Part shown: piece after piece, positions 22,395 to 34,391 of the stretch
Position numbering within the stretch: position 1 is the first letter of the stretch
How the letters are laid out: every line of letters starts with the position of its first letter
Assembly: GCF_958979055.1 (NCBI RefSeq)
Contig: NC_084886.1
Coordinates: 808,501-872,500, forward strand
From: Alnus glutinosa
Lineage: Eukaryota; Streptophyta; Magnoliopsida; Fagales; Betulaceae
Direction: 5' to 3'
DNA length: 64,000 nt
Made by a program: the position numbers and the translations under genes
The notes under the pieces: model-generated
What the model was told of the DNA's origin: nothing
Seen by the model: the letters and a program-made list of their open reading frames with translations, nothing else
The model's database searches: none

Positions 22395-24112
22395 TGCAGT
22401 CGGCGGGGCTGGCTACCAGCCTCCGCCTGAACCCTGACAATGGAGTTAGCTTCATCACCTTCCTTCCTTCCCTTTTTCGACTGTGCTGCCTCATCCTCCT
22501 CATCTTCATCCACTAGCTTTCGTTTCCCTCCTCCTCCAGACTGTATACCTTCGTAATTTCCCGAACCATCAGAACCCCTAGCTCTTTGTTTCCATGTGAG
22601 TTGACCTCCCTGTTTCCTCACCGAGTGGGATTGTGAGTTTTCCTGAAGTCTCGCTGAACCTGGAGACTTTCTTTGATGATTTTTCCTTGTCTGACACACA
22701 GACTTCTGCTTGCCCCCCTTCTGATGTTGAGGATCCACACCATTTTGACAGCTGTTAGGTGCAACAGCTTTACCAACGCATGGGAAATAAGTGTTGGAGA
22801 CAGGATCTTTTAACAAGTTGACCACCTCCCCCTCCTTCAGCCCATTCCACCTCATTTTCTGCAGACCCGAGTCCCATTGGCCCACGTACTTTTGGGCCCA
22901 TTTGCCGCCAATTTCCGTCGATTCACCATTTGAATTTGAGCTTTCAGATTTTCCAAAATGGAAAAAATCACCCCCTAGCCTCTGAACTTCCTCTGTACCT
23001 GATTTCGTGCTGCCGTTACCATTTGGTACATTAATACCATCTCCTTCAATTTCCGTTACACTATCTTTCCGTTTCCCAGGATCCCGTAACTCTTGCATCC
23101 CCACAGCTGACTCCCCCAATTCAACATGGTAGGGATCTCCCCCATTAACTCCTCCCCGACAATTGCGCTCTGTTTCCCGAAACTGTTCCTCCGTCTGGGT
23201 GCTAGGTTTCCGTCCATGGAGATCTCCGTCTTCGCCGTCAATCCCCTTCTCCATTGAACTGACTGATACGGACCTCCGGGGAACCTGGGCTGTGGTCCTC
23301 CCGAACTGGTCATCCTCATCCCCTTCCCCCTGTGTTCGGCGCTGCCACATGTCTCCTCCCTGGCCCCTACGAACGGGGAAAGTGACTCTCAGCCATGGGC
23401 CGTAAGAATCATGCGCCGATGACGAGTTACTGCTAAAACTGCCTTTTCCACTACATCCCTGTAAACCATGCAGAATAATTCCGCACTTATAGCAGAGCCC
23501 GGGTAGTTTCTCATATTTAAAAGCTACCCAAACTGATTTGCCCGGAAGGTGTAGCATTCTTCCCCGAGCCAGTGGTTTTTTAAGATCCACTGTAATTTTA
23601 ACTCTGACATACTCTCCCCATCCCGGATCATCTTCATCTACATCAACATCCTCCACGGCACCAACAGAGGCCCCGATTTTCTGCACTGAAGTCTTCCCCA
23701 TACATGCCAATGGAAGGTTATGCATACGTACCCAAAAGGACGCATACTCGAATTGCATTGCCACCGGCGGTGTAAGACCATCAAAATCAGCCAATGCAAT
23801 GAGGTTACCGTCGAATATCCAGGGCCTACCCTTCAAAATTCTTATTTTATCCTCTACCTCTTCAAACTCTGCAACAAACATATTGCCACCAATAATTTGG
23901 AACGTTATTGTTCCCACTGGACGCCATATTCTAGTCAAAGGGGCTCTAAAGTAGTCTTTTGGTACAATCCTGTCAGCCAGGATCTTCCCAATCAGACACA
24001 CTTTCCCCCGATGCACCATTGGTGCGATTTCTCCCACATCCAAAGCCACCCCATTATTCTCTTCCTCATTGAGGGAAAACTTACCCCATCTTTCTGACAA
24101 TTCTTCCGCCAT
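22391..24112 (-). CDS. LINE ORF1 (DUF4283 and CCHC zinc knuckle, gag-like)
   Basis: Open without interruption for 573 codons from the ATG at 24112 (MAEELSERWGKFSLNEEE). The frame is open 32 codons further upstream, but that part looks like leader. The N-terminal ~200 residues match the DUF4283 domain of plant LINE ORF1 proteins (VCLIGKILADR, IWRP, GRPWIFDGNLI, FWVRMHNLPL). A zinc knuckle C-x2-C-x4-H-x4-C follows (CYKCGIILHGLQGC, about residues 201-214). The C-terminal half is basic and low complexity with KKGRKEGDEA near the end. It probably binds the element RNA. Its TGA stop overlaps the ORF2 start as ATGA. Confidence 0.9.
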   Translation of the reverse strand: MAEELSERWGKFSLNEEENNGVALDVGEIAPMVHRGKVCLIGKILADRIVPKDYFRAPLTRIWRPVGTITFQIIGGNMFVAEFEEVEDKIRILKGRPWIFDGNLIALADFDGLTPPVAMQFEYASFWVRMHNLPLACMGKTSVQKIGASVGAVEDVDVDEDDPGWGEYVRVKITVDLKKPLARGRMLHLPGKSVWVAFKYEKLPGLCYKCGIILHGLQGCSGKGSFSSNSSSAHDSYGPWLRVTFPVRRGQGGDMWQRRTQGEGDEDDQFGRTTAQVPRRSVSVSSMEKGIDGEDGDLHGRKPSTQTEEQFRETERNCRGGVNGGDPYHVELGESAVGMQELRDPGKRKDSVTEIEGDGINVPNGNGSTKSGTEEVQRLGGDFFHFGKSESSNSNGESTEIGGKWAQKYVGQWDSGLQKMRWNGLKEGEVVNLLKDPVSNTYFPCVGKAVAPNSCQNGVDPQHQKGGKQKSVCQTRKNHQRKSPGSARLQENSQSHSVRKQGGQLTWKQRARGSDGSGNYEGIQSGGGGKRKLVDEDEEDEAAQSKKGRKEGDEANSIVRVQAEAGSQPRRLQ

Positions 24113-24196
24113 TCCAAGACTGTTTGAGTAAGAACAAAACCCTCCACGACTAAAAGAGATAACTATCAGGAATAAAGCACCAAGCCCTATAAGGAG

Positions 24197-24258
24197 GACT
24201 TGTGCCATAAAAGTTAGATAACATAATATTGACTTGTGCCATAAAAGTTAGATAACAT
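24197..24258. repeat. 34-bp tandem repeat at the LINE 5' end
   Basis: GACTTGTGCCATAAAAGTTA plus 8 more bases occurs at 24197 and again at 24231, separated by 'aatatt'. It straddles the expected 5' boundary of the LINE. Confidence 0.8.
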
Positions 24259-24259
24259 A

Positions 24260-24830
24260 TCATATCCATAAACATGCACGGTAATTAAAAATTTAAAACA
24301 AAAAAACTTGGATTTAGGACCGTCCATTTTCCCACACGATGGATCACCCCAACGAATTGATTGAAAACGTCCGGACGGCTGCCATTGGCTCGTGATTAAT
24401 GAAGTCATCCTCATCCTAGTACTGTTCTAGCTTAAGCTTAAGTGAAGAGTTTTGATGGAATCCGGTGCATTAGATTTAGTGCTGATATGATCGCACTGAT
24501 CATCTTCTCATCTCTGTTTTGCTTTGGATGAATTAGGTTTGTTCACTTTGATCAAGATTCTAATTTTGCAGACGTCGAGGCAAATTATGTTGTTGTTCCT
24601 TAATTCTTACAAGAGAACGTCGTTCTTTGCACAGGAACCTCCACTCAAAGCTGCAAATCAAACATAGAAGATAACGTACGTTGTGTTTGCCTGTGAGCTA
24701 TCTGCTTATGAGGTGGCAATTTTTTAACCTTAGATTGTTTTTAAGGCATCCTCGCCGTGAACTAGCTGCTCGATCTCCATTTCTCAAGGATATCCTATTT
24801 CAAAAGGAATATAATACTCAGAGTCGGAGA
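24260..24830. other. Gene-free stretch
   Basis: No gene or clear repeat is recognised between the LINE and the next hAT-like element. Confidence 0.5.
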
Positions 24831-25512
24831 TAGGGCTCTAATCGAACCGAGTTGAGTCGAGTATTGGATGTTCAAGTGCGGTTCGTTTAATTTTTTTCGA
24901 GCGCGAGCCGAGCTCGAATTTATTACCGAATCAGATAAATTGTTCAAGCTCTATTCATTTATTTTTTTAACGAACTCGAGTTTGTTCACAAGCTACTCAA
25001 TTAATTTAGTCATTCCATATATATAAAGTAAATGTTAAGATTGTTTAATTTAATTTTTCTTTTAAATTAATACTAATTATTAGTTAATTAATAATGATTA
25101 AGATTTATTATTTGAGTAATTAGAGAAATTAACTCATCTTTTTTAATCTCAATTTTATATGTTTATCTTATAGTATATATATACATTCATATATACACAA
25201 AGATACACACAAATGCACTTAAATTTATATCTAGACTCTTAATTACAATAATTCAACTTATATTTATGACATTACGAAGAATATATATATATATATATAT
25301 ATTTTAAAAAAATTTACTTAAAATGTTTTCATTATAAAGTTAAAAATAATAAAAATAAAATTATACAAGCTTATACTAGTCAAGCCAAAGTTAAATTTAT
25401 ACAAGCTTAAATTTTTTATTCAAATTCTATTCATTTAATAAACAAATAGCCAAAACTAATCAGAACCGAACTGAAACACGCTCACGAGTAACTTTACTCG
25501 CTTACGGCCCTA
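24831..25512. mobile_element. Non-autonomous hAT-like element
   Basis: The left end TAGGGCTCTAATCGAACCGAG and the right end in reverse TTAGGGCCGTAAGCGAGTAA are imperfect inverted repeats of a common plant hAT type. Subterminal sequences are rich in 'gagctcgag'-like motifs. Flanking 8-mers GTCGGAGA and ATTGGAGA agree at six of eight positions, as expected for an old 8-bp target duplication. No coding sequence was seen inside; an (AT)n lies near 25280. Confidence 0.65.
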
Positions 25513-26400
25513 ATTGGAGACAAAGAGGAAGCTTAGGCCTCACGGAACACGCTTTGTTGACCACAGAGAGAGAGAAGTCTTCCCACTTTGTTATTTGTGG
25601 GGCTTCTTTTTGGATTTTCCTCCGATATGGGGCTCAGCGACGACCGGAGAGTACTTTTGACTTTTGACACAGTTAATTAAGAAACATTCAAACAAACGAA
25701 GAAAACTAGCATCATTTACGCAACACTGTAACATGATTATCTAAACTAAAAAAAATGTACAATTCTCTTATGTTTTTCTCTACTTTCATTTCAATATGAT
25801 TACTTTTTTTTTTTTTTTTTTTTTTTTAAATTATTATTATTTCTCGCTTTGCCTCTCTCTCAGCTCCTCCCTCAAGCGGTCTTCTCCCTCCTCTAGTCCT
25901 CTTCATCTTCACTTCTCTCTCAATTAAAGCCTCCTCTGTTTTCTCAGTGCAAGGCTCGATCTCTCTTTCATAAAAGCACCACCCCCCCTTCACCTCTCAA
26001 AACTTGAAAAAAAAAAAACACCTTTGCTGCCTGTACGTCGAACCAAGAGAGAGCAAGAGAGAGAGGAGAAAGAAAGAGAGTGGAATGGGTTTGGAGAGGA
26101 GATAAAAGTGGGAGGAGGAGGGAGAAGAGGGGAGTGGCCGGAGACACCAGGCACAGTCTACGCTTCCGGAGGCGGCCGCTTGCCGTCCCCAGTGACGGTG
26201 GTGCAGGAGAGAGAAAGAATGAGAGATGAGAAGTATGGAGAGAGAAACAATAAAAAAAAAAAAAAAGGAGAAATCATTAAAAAAAAAAAAAAAAAAGCCA
26301 CGTGAAATAGCTCGAAACGGATTTGGGTATGTGGAATCTATCAAATGTCAGCCATATTGCATATAGTAGACAATTGCAAGAAATATCATCTAATTTATAG
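25513..26400. other. Low-complexity stretch, no gene recognised
   Basis: A T run (about 25805-25827), a pyrimidine-rich stretch (25.85-25.97 kb) and a purine-rich stretch (26.04-26.3 kb) give long antiparallel open frames of Ser/Leu/Phe or Glu/Arg/Lys. These have no domain content. Confidence 0.5.
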
Positions 26401-26410
26401 AATCGGATCT

Positions 26411-26545
26411 TATTTTGTTAGAGTAATGTTAAATATCATATTTTTATTTTTATTTTCTTCTCATATTTTATTAATGTGACAATGAGAATGAAACTTTGAA
26501 TTTTTATTTTTATTTTTTTTAAAAAAATAAATTAAGGACGATCTT
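26411..26545. repeat. MITE-like repeat (GAGTAATGTTA type)
   Basis: It starts 'gagtaatgttaaatatcatatttttattt' like the element at 35.04 kb and contains 'aatgtgacaatgag' and, inverted, 'caatgtcacg'. Probably a diverged copy of the same family. Confidence 0.35.
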
Positions 26546-27004
26546 AATGGACAATGTCACGTATAAAAAGAAAGAAAGAAGAAAGAAAAAAGAAAAAAGT
26601 GCGATTTATATAATTTTTGTTTCTGGTATGGTAAGAAGTGGCGGCTGAAGGCTAAAGAGGTGGTTTGAAGGGCAAGTTGGAGATGGGTGTTGACCTCTCA
26701 CCTCTCACCTCTCATTTGTAAAGTAAACATAGTGGACAAGATTAAGCGTGTCCATGCAAATGCGAGGAAGTTGATCTTTGACTATTTGGGGAATGGTCTT
26801 CCAATAAATGGGTGTGCATGGAAAGGTTTTACCATTTGAAAAGAATTATCTTTACTTTTCCACAAAATACAAATTACCTTAAATAAAAAAAAATAATTAA
26901 CAGAACTTGGGAAATTGAGTGGGGGCACACAGTTTGAGTTTGACGAGCAGGGCAACTGTTTCGGCGGGCAATTCAATTAAGTGGATGGGGACCAAAATAA
27001 ACTG

Positions 27005-27032
27005 AACTCTTATATATATATATATATATATA
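27005..27032. repeat. (TA)n microsatellite upstream of the BAR-domain gene
   Basis: About eleven TA units lie some 450 bp before the start codon at 27475. A pyrimidine-rich (TTC)n stretch at about 27358-27400 is in the presumed 5' UTR. Confidence 0.7.
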
Positions 27033-27474
27033 CATATAATTCAGCTTAAGATGCTGGCGTGGCAGACTCCCATTGGCCCCTCAACTTTAATGGGGGCTTC
27101 CTTCCGGTAGAGCACTCAAAAACCATAAATAAATAAAAAATGATAGAACTCTAATAATTTTCCGCAAATAAATAATACCTTTTTACCGGTCTACCTTTTA
27201 TTTTTTTTCTCTTCAAAGTAGCACTTACGAATTGGGAATATTATTAGTCGTAACAATCATAATTAATTATTGTAATTAATCTGCGGAGGTCTTCTCTCTG
27301 TCCCTGACGTAACCATTAGAATGGAGTTGAAGAGGAAATTGTTGTTCCATTTCCAGCTTCTTTCTTTTTCTTCTTCTTCTTCTTCTTCGTCTTCTTCATA
27401 GCTTTTGAATTTCGCGGAGAGCTCAAAGACAAAGACGCAGAGAGAGATTGTAGGAATAGGAGGATACAGAATCG

Positions 27475-30400
27475 ATGAAAACTTCGCTGAGAAAGTTGAG
27501 AGGTTTCGGACTAAACAAGCACGAGGTCAAGGAGCGGAGAGATATTCGGCCTTTGGCGCAATTGGACGAGCTCGCTCAGGCTGCGCTGGTACGCTTTCTT
27601 CTTCTTTCTTGTGTTTTTTTTTTTTTTTTTTTTTTTTGTTGCCCAGAAAATGAGAAGGAAAAGGAAAGAAAACGAGGTCACGAATCTCGCAAGAGCGAAC
27701 CATGTCGTGTGAATTCCCTAGCTTTCTTCTCCTTTTTCCTATGGTTTCTCAGCAGCCAAACGTGTTGATCGGGCTTCCTCTTTGTATGGGGCGTTCGGTC
27801 CTGGCCGGAAACTTATTTGGATTGATGATATTCATGACGAACCACAAATGCTAGGGTTTTTTAAATTGCGGGAAGGAATTCTATTTTTTATTATTTGGCT
27901 GAGATTTAAGAACGAAAATTGTTTAAAGCTTGAAACTTGGTCGAGTTCACAGAATGTTTTGCTTAAATAATGTTTTATAAAGTTGCTTATAATCTATAGA
28001 CTCCTGTTCTTGCAGGGCATGCAAGATATGAGAGACTGCTATGACAGCTTACTTTCTGCGGCTGCTGCGACCACAAACAGTGCTTACGGTACTTGTTACT
28101 TTGTTTAGTTCTTCATTTCATTGTCTGATTTGCTTTTCTTATTCTTTGTGTATCATCAGAGAAAAGCACCAGAGTGCTTGTCTTAAGTGATGCAAATTGC
28201 CTATCTGCATCATGATATGATTTGGCAATTGGGTCTGTAATTTGTCCTTGGATTTGGTTCCTATAATAGTTATGAAACGCACAAGCAAGTCTTGGCAGTG
28301 GTCTTGTTGATCGCCACTAGAATTTTGCCTAAAACTGATAATGTGACATCAATAAATTATTTTACGTTATGATGGTATTTTAGAGAAGAGCTACCTTGGT
28401 TCTGGAGGTTTGGTCTCTTGTCAGAGCCTGAAGATGGGTATTGTGTGATGTTGTATTGAAGTGGCTTGGCACTACAGTAATTGCATGTCTTGAAATGCCA
28501 GATTTAATTGAATTATATTTTTTCTTCTCTGGAGTCAATTAGATATTGTGAACTAGCATCTGGTGAATAATATAGCATGTATTTACATGTGTATGCCAAA
28601 TGATGACGTGTCTGTGTTCCATGTCACAGAGTTTTGAGTTTTGAATTTGTGCTTTAGCATGATGAAATGTCTATTTACTCATATTAAATTTTGAATTAGT
28701 TTGTGGTGTCTCGTTTTCGAGTAGTATTCTTATGTAGTCCATTTATTTTTCAGAGTTCTCAGAGTCATTGGGGGAAATGGGTGCTTGCCTTCTTGAGAAA
28801 ACTGCATTGAATGACGATGAAGAGAGTGGTAAAGTGAAAGAAAACTTCATTATTTTGTCGCCTTTTTTTTTTTTTTTTTTTAATTATATGAATAAATAGT
28901 AAGTGATGTACTGCTTCAGACTTACATTAAGCTTCACAGAGGATCAAATCTTGTCACCTTGAGTATTTTTAGCTTCGAAAAATAAGAGAAGGAACATGTC
29001 TCTTTTCTGTGTGTTGGTTTCAAGTAAGACTTACCCCAGCCCCATGCTACCTTTAGGTTAGACTTAATCTTGTTTTGGATTTTGTTTACTCTTTAAATTT
29101 GTTCAAAAACTTAAATATTGAAGTAGCAACTATAACTTATTGGACCTGCAGAAGAAATCATAGAGCTGGTCATTATGTTTTCTTTCCTTTCCTTTTTGAA
29201 AGCAAACAATTGCCCAACTAATGTCTTTGACTTTTCTTTTTCAAATCTAATTCTCCTAATAGGGTGGTTGTGTTTACATTAAGATTTTGATTAAGTTGAC
29301 TTTCTCTACCATGTGGTTATTACACTCAGCAAGTAAACTTGGCTTTGTGTAGTATTGTAGGAATCCATATCTACTTCTAGTTCCTATTTTCAAATATTTT
29401 ATGGTAATTTCATGCACAAAATCGTTATTGATTCATACCAATTATCTTACTCCAACTTTAATTTCTTAAATTTTTTCGTCAGGAATGTACGTCATTATAG
29501 TGTAGTTTTGTCATTGCGGTCAGTGGCAAAATAATCTTTACTTGTTTTTGTGTGTGCGCAGGCAGAGTTCTCCTAATGCTAGGAAAAGTACAGTTTGAAC
29601 TGCAGAAACTTACTGATGGCTATGTGAGTCCTTATTCTTAAGTGTAAAATATTAAAGAAACATCTCCTTGATTTTAACTTGGTAATGAGTTATTGCTTTG
29701 CATATTTCAGCGCTCTCATTTATCCCAGACAATCATAAACCCATCAGAAAGTCTTCTTAATGAACTTCGAACAGTTGAGGTTTGTTCGTATGGATTCTTT
29801 AGTCTAATTAGCTTATGACAAGTTTCATATTGGTTCTTGTCCCATGCATAAATTCTGCATGATCTGGCAGTTTGCATCCTAGATATTGATTTGCAGTTTT
29901 TCTTGTTGTTGCTCTCTTCCCCTTTTGAGCATCTGTTTAGTTGTTGAGCCTCTATTTCTGAATATATATATGTAGAAGACCCTGCTGTGACATTCATTTT
30001 CATTTATCGCATCTTATCATTTTGGTCTGAGAACAAGAATGGAGACATAAAAATACTGAAACTTGAAGTTGACTGGAGGCTTTCAGGGAGAACCAAGGAG
30101 GGAAGGAAGCAGAGTCTGGAGCTTCCTTCTTAACAAGGAAGTGGCAACTCAGTGAGTGGCTCTATTAGCCTCTCCTCTAACATGAGAAAATAAAAACCCA
30201 GGTACACAATGGCTGGACTGAATGTGTAAACAGTAGACCAAGGAATTAATTAGAGGTTGCATGAGCTTATGGCAGCTCGATCAGCTAATTGAGAAATCAG
30301 GTCCTACTGTCATTTGAAATGCACCATGGAGAGGACCTTGTCCTAGTGTAGAGCTTATTTTTATAAAAAAGAGGAGGACCTGGTCAATGCTCTATGCTGC

Positions 30401-31579
30401 TGGTGCTTGTCCATCCCTAAGTGTTAGGGAGATTGACACTTTGGGGAGTCTTTTTCTGTGAGACCATAATATAGCATGTTGGAATACCATTCAACCCAGA
30501 AGCTTAAGCCTAAGGGTTTGGTCCCATCTATGTTATATTAACCACTTACACTTGTGACATCTTTCCAATGTGAGACTCGATCTTTTTATACTCACACGTG
30601 TATACTAAACAATCTCCTCCTCACGTGTAAGTCCATCACCATATTGCTACACTCTCCCTCAAATAGAAGTTTTTTTTTAAAAAAAAAATTAAAAATTTGT
30701 CAATCTTATGCACCATCTCTAGGATCGCTTGTGGGCTATGTGGGTTTGCTCGCGTCATGCACATTTGCCCTTACTCTAGGGACTCATTTCTGCCTATGCC
30801 ATGAATCTTTGCTCCTTACTCTAGAGACCCTCGTCCATGCTCGCAGCTTGCACTTTTGTCCCTACTTCAGAGATCCTTTATATGTGCCTGCACCACTCCA
30901 CCGTGTTACACATCACCATCTCAGCTTTGATACCACTTGTTAAGAAAAATTGACACATTGGGGAGCCTTTTTCAGTGAGACCATAATATAGCATATTGGA
31001 ATACCACTCAATCTAACAGCTTAAGCCTAAGGATTCGGTCTTAACTATGCTATTCTAACCACTTACACTTGTGTCATTTTTCCAATGTGAGACTCAATCT
31101 GTTTATATTACACGTGTATGCTCAACACTAAGTATACTAACCAACCTATGGACTCTTTCTTGGAGAGACTCACAAAAGGTTTTGAAAAGCCATGGAAACT
31201 CTCTAGAAAATTTAGATGCTTCCAACATTGTAAAGGCTTATGGGAAAATTGTCTTTCGGGCCTTATTTTAATATCTAAATATGCAGATTATAGTTAATGG
31301 CCAAATATAGATTTGTTAGGACTATTGGATTTGAACTCTGTTTGTTGGCATTGATGTTCCTTATTATTATATTTTTGTGTTAGTGATTGCTTTCCTTCCT
31401 GGCACATGAGTGTCTGCACCAAATGCTTAGTTTTTCATGGGTAGATGCTGCTTCTGTATGCAGATTCAATTGCATGGTTGTTTTTAATCGGCCATATGAA
31501 ATAACAGTCAATGAGGTTTTTCCTTTCTTCTTGATGCAGGAGATGAAGCGACAATGTGACGAGAAAAGGTTCAAAAATT

Positions 31580-31655
<76 letters not shown>

Positions 31656-34391
31656 TCGCGCGCGCGTGCGCACACGCTCACACCCGCGCACACACACTTA
31701 CATCCATATATATGTGTATGCGTGTTTATTCTTATTTTGGTATGTGATCTACAGAGAGGTATATGAGTATATGATAACAAGACAGAGAGAAAAAGGGCGA
31801 TCAAGAAGTGGAAAAGGAGAGAGTTTTTCTATGCAGCAGGTACAAACTGCTCGTGATGAATATGATGAAGAGGCAACCTTATTTGTTTTCCGGTTGAAAT
31901 CTCTGAAGCAAGGACAATCCCGAAGTCTTCTTACACAGGCAGCTCGTCACCATGCTGCTCAGGTTTTCTCTCTCGTCTACGTCATCTTCTTCATCAACAT
32001 CAAATGTAATCATTCTTCATGTTGCATGATTGTCTCTTTTCTGCTTGTAAACAGTTGTGCTTCTTCAAGAAGGCAGTCAAGACTCTTGAGGCAGTAGAGC
32101 CACATGTGAAATTGGTAACTGAACAGCAACATATTGATTACCAATTCAGTGGACTTAATGATGGGGATGAAGGCGATGATGATGGCGACGACGACGATTA
32201 CAACAGTGATGATGACGACGACGACGACGATGATGACGACTATGATGAGAATGATGATGGGGAATTGAGTTTTGACTACGGGCAAAATGATCATGAGCAT
32301 GACATTCCTACATCCCAAAAATTAATGGAGGTAAAGATTTGTTCTGCTTTTGGCTGATAGATACTAAACAAACTCTGCTTTTGGCTGATAAATACTAAAC
32401 AGTTTGTTTCTTCCCTATTTGAAGTGTATTTAAAGTGCAGCCGAAGTAAGTGGATACATAACCACATGATGCACACATAGAATTATTTCACATAATCCTA
32501 ACTCATGATAGCTTCAACGTCATGCAGATGATTGCACAGATGCTCTTATCTCCTCATGATTCTAAGAATCTTGTGTTTAACACACCAAGGAAAATGACAT
32601 GCTTTTGTGAAATAGTTTTGAAGATAAAGAAAGAATTTTGATTTGTACTAATTAATGTGCTAACATAACAAATAAATTAGACAGTGACCATACTGTTGGT
32701 CGTGTTTTATTTTCAAATTTCTGAAAGATTAAATTATGCCATAAAGTTGTATCTCAGCTTGACTTGTTTCTTAACTATATAACATTTTATGCAGCTGGAT
32801 CAGGTGGACATTACATTTCCCCAGGTTGCAACTGTGGAAGGTGTCAAGGTGAAGAGCCTATTCTGTTATTGATTCATTCGTTCACAGTGAGCAGGATATA
32901 TGTTGCAATTTAGTCAATGTTTTAAAAAGTTGAAACACAAGTTTCTACTAACAATCCGTATATGCTTGATCTGATGACAAAAGTAATTGCGTGAATGCAT
33001 GTGTATAATCCCATAAAGCACTCCAGAACCTGGACCTTTTATTATGTTTAATTTCCCTTCTAAAATATTCGATCTTCAGGATGCAGAAAACATCATTGTT
33101 ATAGCTTCTGAGGTATATGCTTCCCTTTCATCATATTTGCAGGAAAATCTGCACAGGCTCCACCGGAATTCTTTTTCCCATAGGGCTAGGCCAGGCAGCC
33201 AATCAGCCCCACTTTTCGCTGAGAATAAATTTGATTCTACTGAAAAAACAAAACAGATGCTGCTATCATCAACGCGGAAGTTGCACACGTATGTACTACC
33301 CACTCCGGTTGATATGAAGAGTTCAATTTCTACTGGATCAGGTAATCCAATGCCTCATAAAACAGAGACTCCTCTAAATGAGCATACTCAAAATTTGTGG
33401 CACTCATCTCCACTGGAACAAAAGAAGTTAGAAGAGGTTTTGGTGGATGAGAAATTCTCTGGACCCACTGTTATAAATGCTCAGTCTGTACTCAAAGAGA
33501 GCAACAATAATGCATCAGCTTGGCTGCACCCTCCTTCAGCTGATAGGGTTTTGTTTTCACAGCAATATATGCTTGCTGCTTCTGATCCTAAAAAGCTCAA
33601 AAGATATGCTTTTTCTGGTCCATTGACAAGTAAGCCATGGTCTACCAAGCCTGTCTCAGTGGGAAGTCCCCATTTGTATTCTGGACCTCTTCTTCGAAAT
33701 CCAATGTCTCAGGTTCCATCAACATCTCCAAGTACTTCCCCAACTTTTATGTCCTCACCTAAAATAAGTGAGCTTCATGAGCTTCCTAGGCCCCCTGCAA
33801 GTTCAACCTCCAAGTCTTCAAGACCTATGGATTTCGTTGGTCATTCAGCTCCCTTGGGGTCCAGGGATCAAGTGCTTTCTGCTACAAAGAAATCGGTTGT
33901 GTCAAATGCAGCATCTCCACTGCCAACTCCTCCTCAAACCATTGCACGTAGTTTCTCTATACCCTCAAGTAGTCCTAGGGTAACGACTTCACATGCATCC
34001 AAGCCTCTAGAAGCTCTTCATGGCAGAGAGATGGCTGTAGATATTGCTTCGCCCCCTTTGACACCGATAGCCCTTTCCAGCAACCAGCAGCCATCAACCG
34101 GTTCTGAGACAATCACTCAGGCTATTCATATTAGAGGTAATTTAGAAACTGACGCCTTTCCTTTTGCAGTCAAAATATATTATGCCTAGATATAGACATT
34201 AGAGGCTGCTTTAATGATCTGAATCTGTTTCATGTCCGAAAATACACCCTATTTTAATAACAAATACTCCCAACTTAGTTAGCTAACAAACGTGTTTCTA
34301 ATGTTGACAAATTATTAGTCCACCTGGTGTGGGTGTAAGACCTATTCTTTGTTTCTAAGTGTTGATATATTTGGACACAGGTGCGGATTGA
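27475..34391 (+). CDS. BAR-like domain protein, At2g33490-type (Ser/Pro-rich)
   Basis: Eleven exons join in frame: 27475-27588, 28016-28088, 28754-28828, 29562-29623, 29711-29779, 31540-31568, 31755-31962, 32055-32330, 32795-32848, 33080-34136, 34381-34391. They give about 675 residues; At2g33490 has about 620. Residues 1-240 form a helical BAR-like region (MKTSLRKLRG, RDCYDSLLSAAAATTNSAYE, EKTALNDDEESGRVLLMLGK, RQREKGRS, FRLKSLKQGQSRSLLTQAA, RHHAAQLCFFKKA). It probably binds curved membranes, which is family inference. An Asp-rich tract (about 245-280) and a disordered Ser/Pro tail follow, with SGPLTSKPW, LYSGPLLRNP, PKISELHELPRPP and SPPLTP. Exon 10 has a second in-frame acceptor at 33143, which would remove 21 residues. 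The last exon (HIRG then AD and stop) is less sure; the alternative is a stop at 34189. Intron 5 holds a TRIM element. Confidence 0.88.
30422..31127 (-). mobile_element. TRIM (miniature LTR retrotransposon) in intron 5 of the BAR-like gene
   Basis: Two 190-bp direct repeats (30422-30611 and 30938-31127) start TGTT and end ACA on the plus strand. A perfect 5-bp target duplication CTAAG flanks the element (30417-30421 and 31128-31132). Read on the minus strand, the right repeat is the 5' LTR. Two bases after it comes TGGTATCAAAGC (30924-30935), a primer-binding site matching initiator Met tRNA at 11 of 12 positions. A purine-rich GAGGAGGAGA tract sits directly before the other LTR. The 326-bp interior has no coding sequence. 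Related solo LTR at 44.6 kb. Confidence 0.93.
31582..31700. repeat. Compound microsatellite (CT)n(TA)n(CG)n(CA)n in intron 6
   Basis: About fifteen CT units pass into some twenty TA units, then GC and CA dinucleotides. The run fills most of the 186-bp intron between exons 6 and 7 of the BAR-like gene. It stays open in frame, but the encoded Tyr/Ile repeats are not protein. Confidence 0.9.

Larger units (their letters stand above)
18172..24230 (-). mobile_element. Nearly full-length LINE (L1-type non-LTR retrotransposon)
   Basis: On the minus strand the order is 5' leader, ORF1 (24112-22391), ORF2 (22394-18260), short 3' UTR and A-rich tail (T-rich at 18172-18202 on the plus strand). ORF2 has endonuclease, reverse transcriptase, zf-RVT and RNase H regions. 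Only two inactivating lesions were found, so the copy is fairly young. Flanking target-site duplications were not found with confidence, so the 5' limit is approximate. A 34-bp repeat unit marks the 5' end. Confidence 0.9.

Noticed and set aside
25997-26344. Overlapping 93- and 115-codon frames on opposite strands
   Set aside because: They come from purine-rich/pyrimidine-rich low complexity and A runs, with no domain.
31387-32097. 236-codon plus-strand frame through the microsatellite
   Set aside because: It reads across intron 6 of the BAR-like gene, where CT/TA repeats give Ser/Leu and Tyr/Ile runs. Only 31540-31568 and 31755-31962 are exons.
32010-32318. Val/Ile-rich minus-strand frame
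   Set aside because: It is the antisense of the GAY repeat encoding the Asp tract.
34137-34189. BAR-like protein ending at the stop at 34189
   Set aside because: Not fully excluded, but AGAG followed by GTAATT is a good donor and the segment after it reads like intron. The short last exon at 34381 gives HIRG-AD and a stop in phase.
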